Positions 6,091 through 6,888 of a stretch of DNA of 6,888 nucleotides are shown here, in pieces (the stretch's first letter is position 1; each line of letters starts with the position of its first letter). This stretch comes from JAMORN01 sp027063545 [NCBI: bacterium]. GTDB lineage: Bacteria; JAMORN01. The notes under the pieces were generated by a model. It was not told where the DNA came from and ran no database searches. It saw only the letters and a program-made list of their open reading frames with translations. The position numbers and the translations under genes are program-made. The stretch covers positions 1 through 6,888 of the forward strand of contig JAMORN010000142.1 in NCBI GenBank assembly GCA_027063545.1, read 5' to 3'.

Positions 6091-6888
6091 ATGGAGATAA
6101 AAATAGGTGATAGTTTATGGTTTATTGAAGTAAGTGATTTATGGCCTGGTAGGGCTTTAGCTGTTGAAATTGAAGAGGTTTTATATAAGGGAAAATCTAA
6201 ATATCAGGATATAGCTATTTATCAAACAAAGCATCTTGGAAAGATGTTGGTTTTAGATTATGCTATTCAACTTACCCAGTCAGATGAGATGGCATATCAT
6301 GAGATGTTTGTTCATGTACCATTAAATGGGGTTAATTTTTCAGTTGAGAGAGTTTTAGTAGTTGGTGGAGGAGATGGAGGGCTTCTTAGGGAAATATCAA
6401 GGTATAAAGAGATAAAGCAGATTGATATTGTTGAGATAGATGAAGAGGTTATTAGGGTTTCAAAAGAGTATTTAAAATTTACAAGTATTGGTTTTGATGA
6501 TAGTAGGGTTAATGTTTATATAGAAGATGGATTTAAGTTTTTAGATGAAAGGGAAGGTTATTATGATATAATTTTAGTTGATTCTTCAGATCCTGAAGGT
6601 CCTGCAGAGAGTTTATTTAGAAGTGATTTTTATAAGAAACTATATAGAGCATTAAAAGATAGAGGAGTTGTTGTTACACAGGGTGAAAGTATATGGCTTC
6701 ATTTTGATAAGATAATAAAGCCTTTAATTGATGATATAAAGAATATTTTTGATAGAGTTGATTATTATAAAACTCAGATTCCTACATATCCTTCTGGTAT
6801 GATAGGTTATATTGTAGGAATTAAAGGGGATTTTTCAATAAGAGAGCCTAAAGGAGAATTGGAATTTCAAAATGATTTGAGGTATTAT
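6091..6888 (+). CDS. speE: Spermidine synthase (aminopropyltransferase), 3' end beyond the window
   Basis: This enzyme transfers the aminopropyl group from decarboxylated AdoMet to putrescine (possibly another diamine or agmatine), using the product of the adjacent speD. The frame stays open for 266 codons to the window edge. Motifs include LWPGRA at 17-22, SKYQD at 36-40, DEMAYHEM at 65-72, the nucleotide-binding GGGDGG at 92-97, EID at 115-117, EDGF at 145-148, catalytic DSSDPEGPAESLF at 164-176, QGESIWLHFD at 197-206 and IPTYPSG at 230-236. D95, D164, D167, Y69 and Y233 match human spermidine synthase D104, D173, D176, Y79 and Y241. The window ends at LRYY, which aligns with human LKYY, so only about 25 residues should be missing. 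AAGGAG at 6080-6085, 5 bases before the ATG, sets the start. Resemblance to the animal enzyme is unusually strong, including the N-terminal LWPG segment. Confidence 0.95.
   Translation, partial: MEIKIGDSLWFIEVSDLWPGRALAVEIEEVLYKGKSKYQDIAIYQTKHLGKMLVLDYAIQLTQSDEMAYHEMFVHVPLNGVNFSVERVLVVGGGDGGLLREISRYKEIKQIDIVEIDEEVIRVSKEYLKFTSIGFDDSRVNVYIEDGFKFLDEREGYYDIILVDSSDPEGPAESLFRSDFYKKLYRALKDRGVVVTQGESIWLHFDKIIKPLIDDIKNIFDRVDYYKTQIPTYPSGMIGYIVGIKGDFSIREPKGELEFQNDLRYY

Overview
The window comes from a very AT-rich diderm (outer-membrane) bacterium. A TonB-dependent outer-membrane receptor and two lipobox proteins show the outer membrane. The leading genes of both transcription units have strong purine-rich Shine-Dalgarno sites (around GGAGG), which argues against typical Bacteroidota, where such sites are uncommon. 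The standard bacterial code fits every gene. I cannot name the genus. A low-GC uncultured or anaerobic lineage is a guess only.

Left and centre (1-5137, all on the minus strand, read right to left): a five-gene uptake operon. It runs TonB-dependent receptor (3083-5137), outer-membrane-type lipoprotein with recurring Asp-Ser motifs (2050-3105), periplasmic substrate-binding lipoprotein (1218-2078), ABC ATPase (506-1240) and FecCD/BtuC-type permease (1-504, C-terminal half beyond the window). The first four genes overlap by 23-29 bases at each junction, and the last pair is one base apart, so this is one co-transcribed, translationally coupled unit. Together the genes give a complete route from cell surface to cytoplasm for a large metal-chelate ligand. 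A corrinoid such as vitamin B12 is the best guess, because the receptor's TonB box resembles that of BtuB and the binding protein resembles BtuF. Heme or a siderophore is not excluded. The lipoprotein sits where Bacteroides B12 loci encode the surface beta-propeller BtuG, which makes it the most interesting unknown in the operon.

Middle (5138-5268): a 131-base divergent intergenic region with the ribosome-binding sites of both flanking genes, long A/T tracts and no recognisable riboswitch.

Right (5269-6888, plus strand): polyamine genes. speD encodes a Thermotoga-type pyruvoyl S-adenosylmethionine decarboxylase. It carries an extra C-terminal half that appears to be a second, degenerate copy of the same domain. 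speE (open at the right edge) encodes an aminopropyltransferase that by eye resembles the animal spermidine synthase closely. SpeD makes decarboxylated AdoMet and SpeE uses it to build spermidine. The strongest unexpected signal in the window is the internal duplication in SpeD, which looks like a built-in pseudoenzyme partner.
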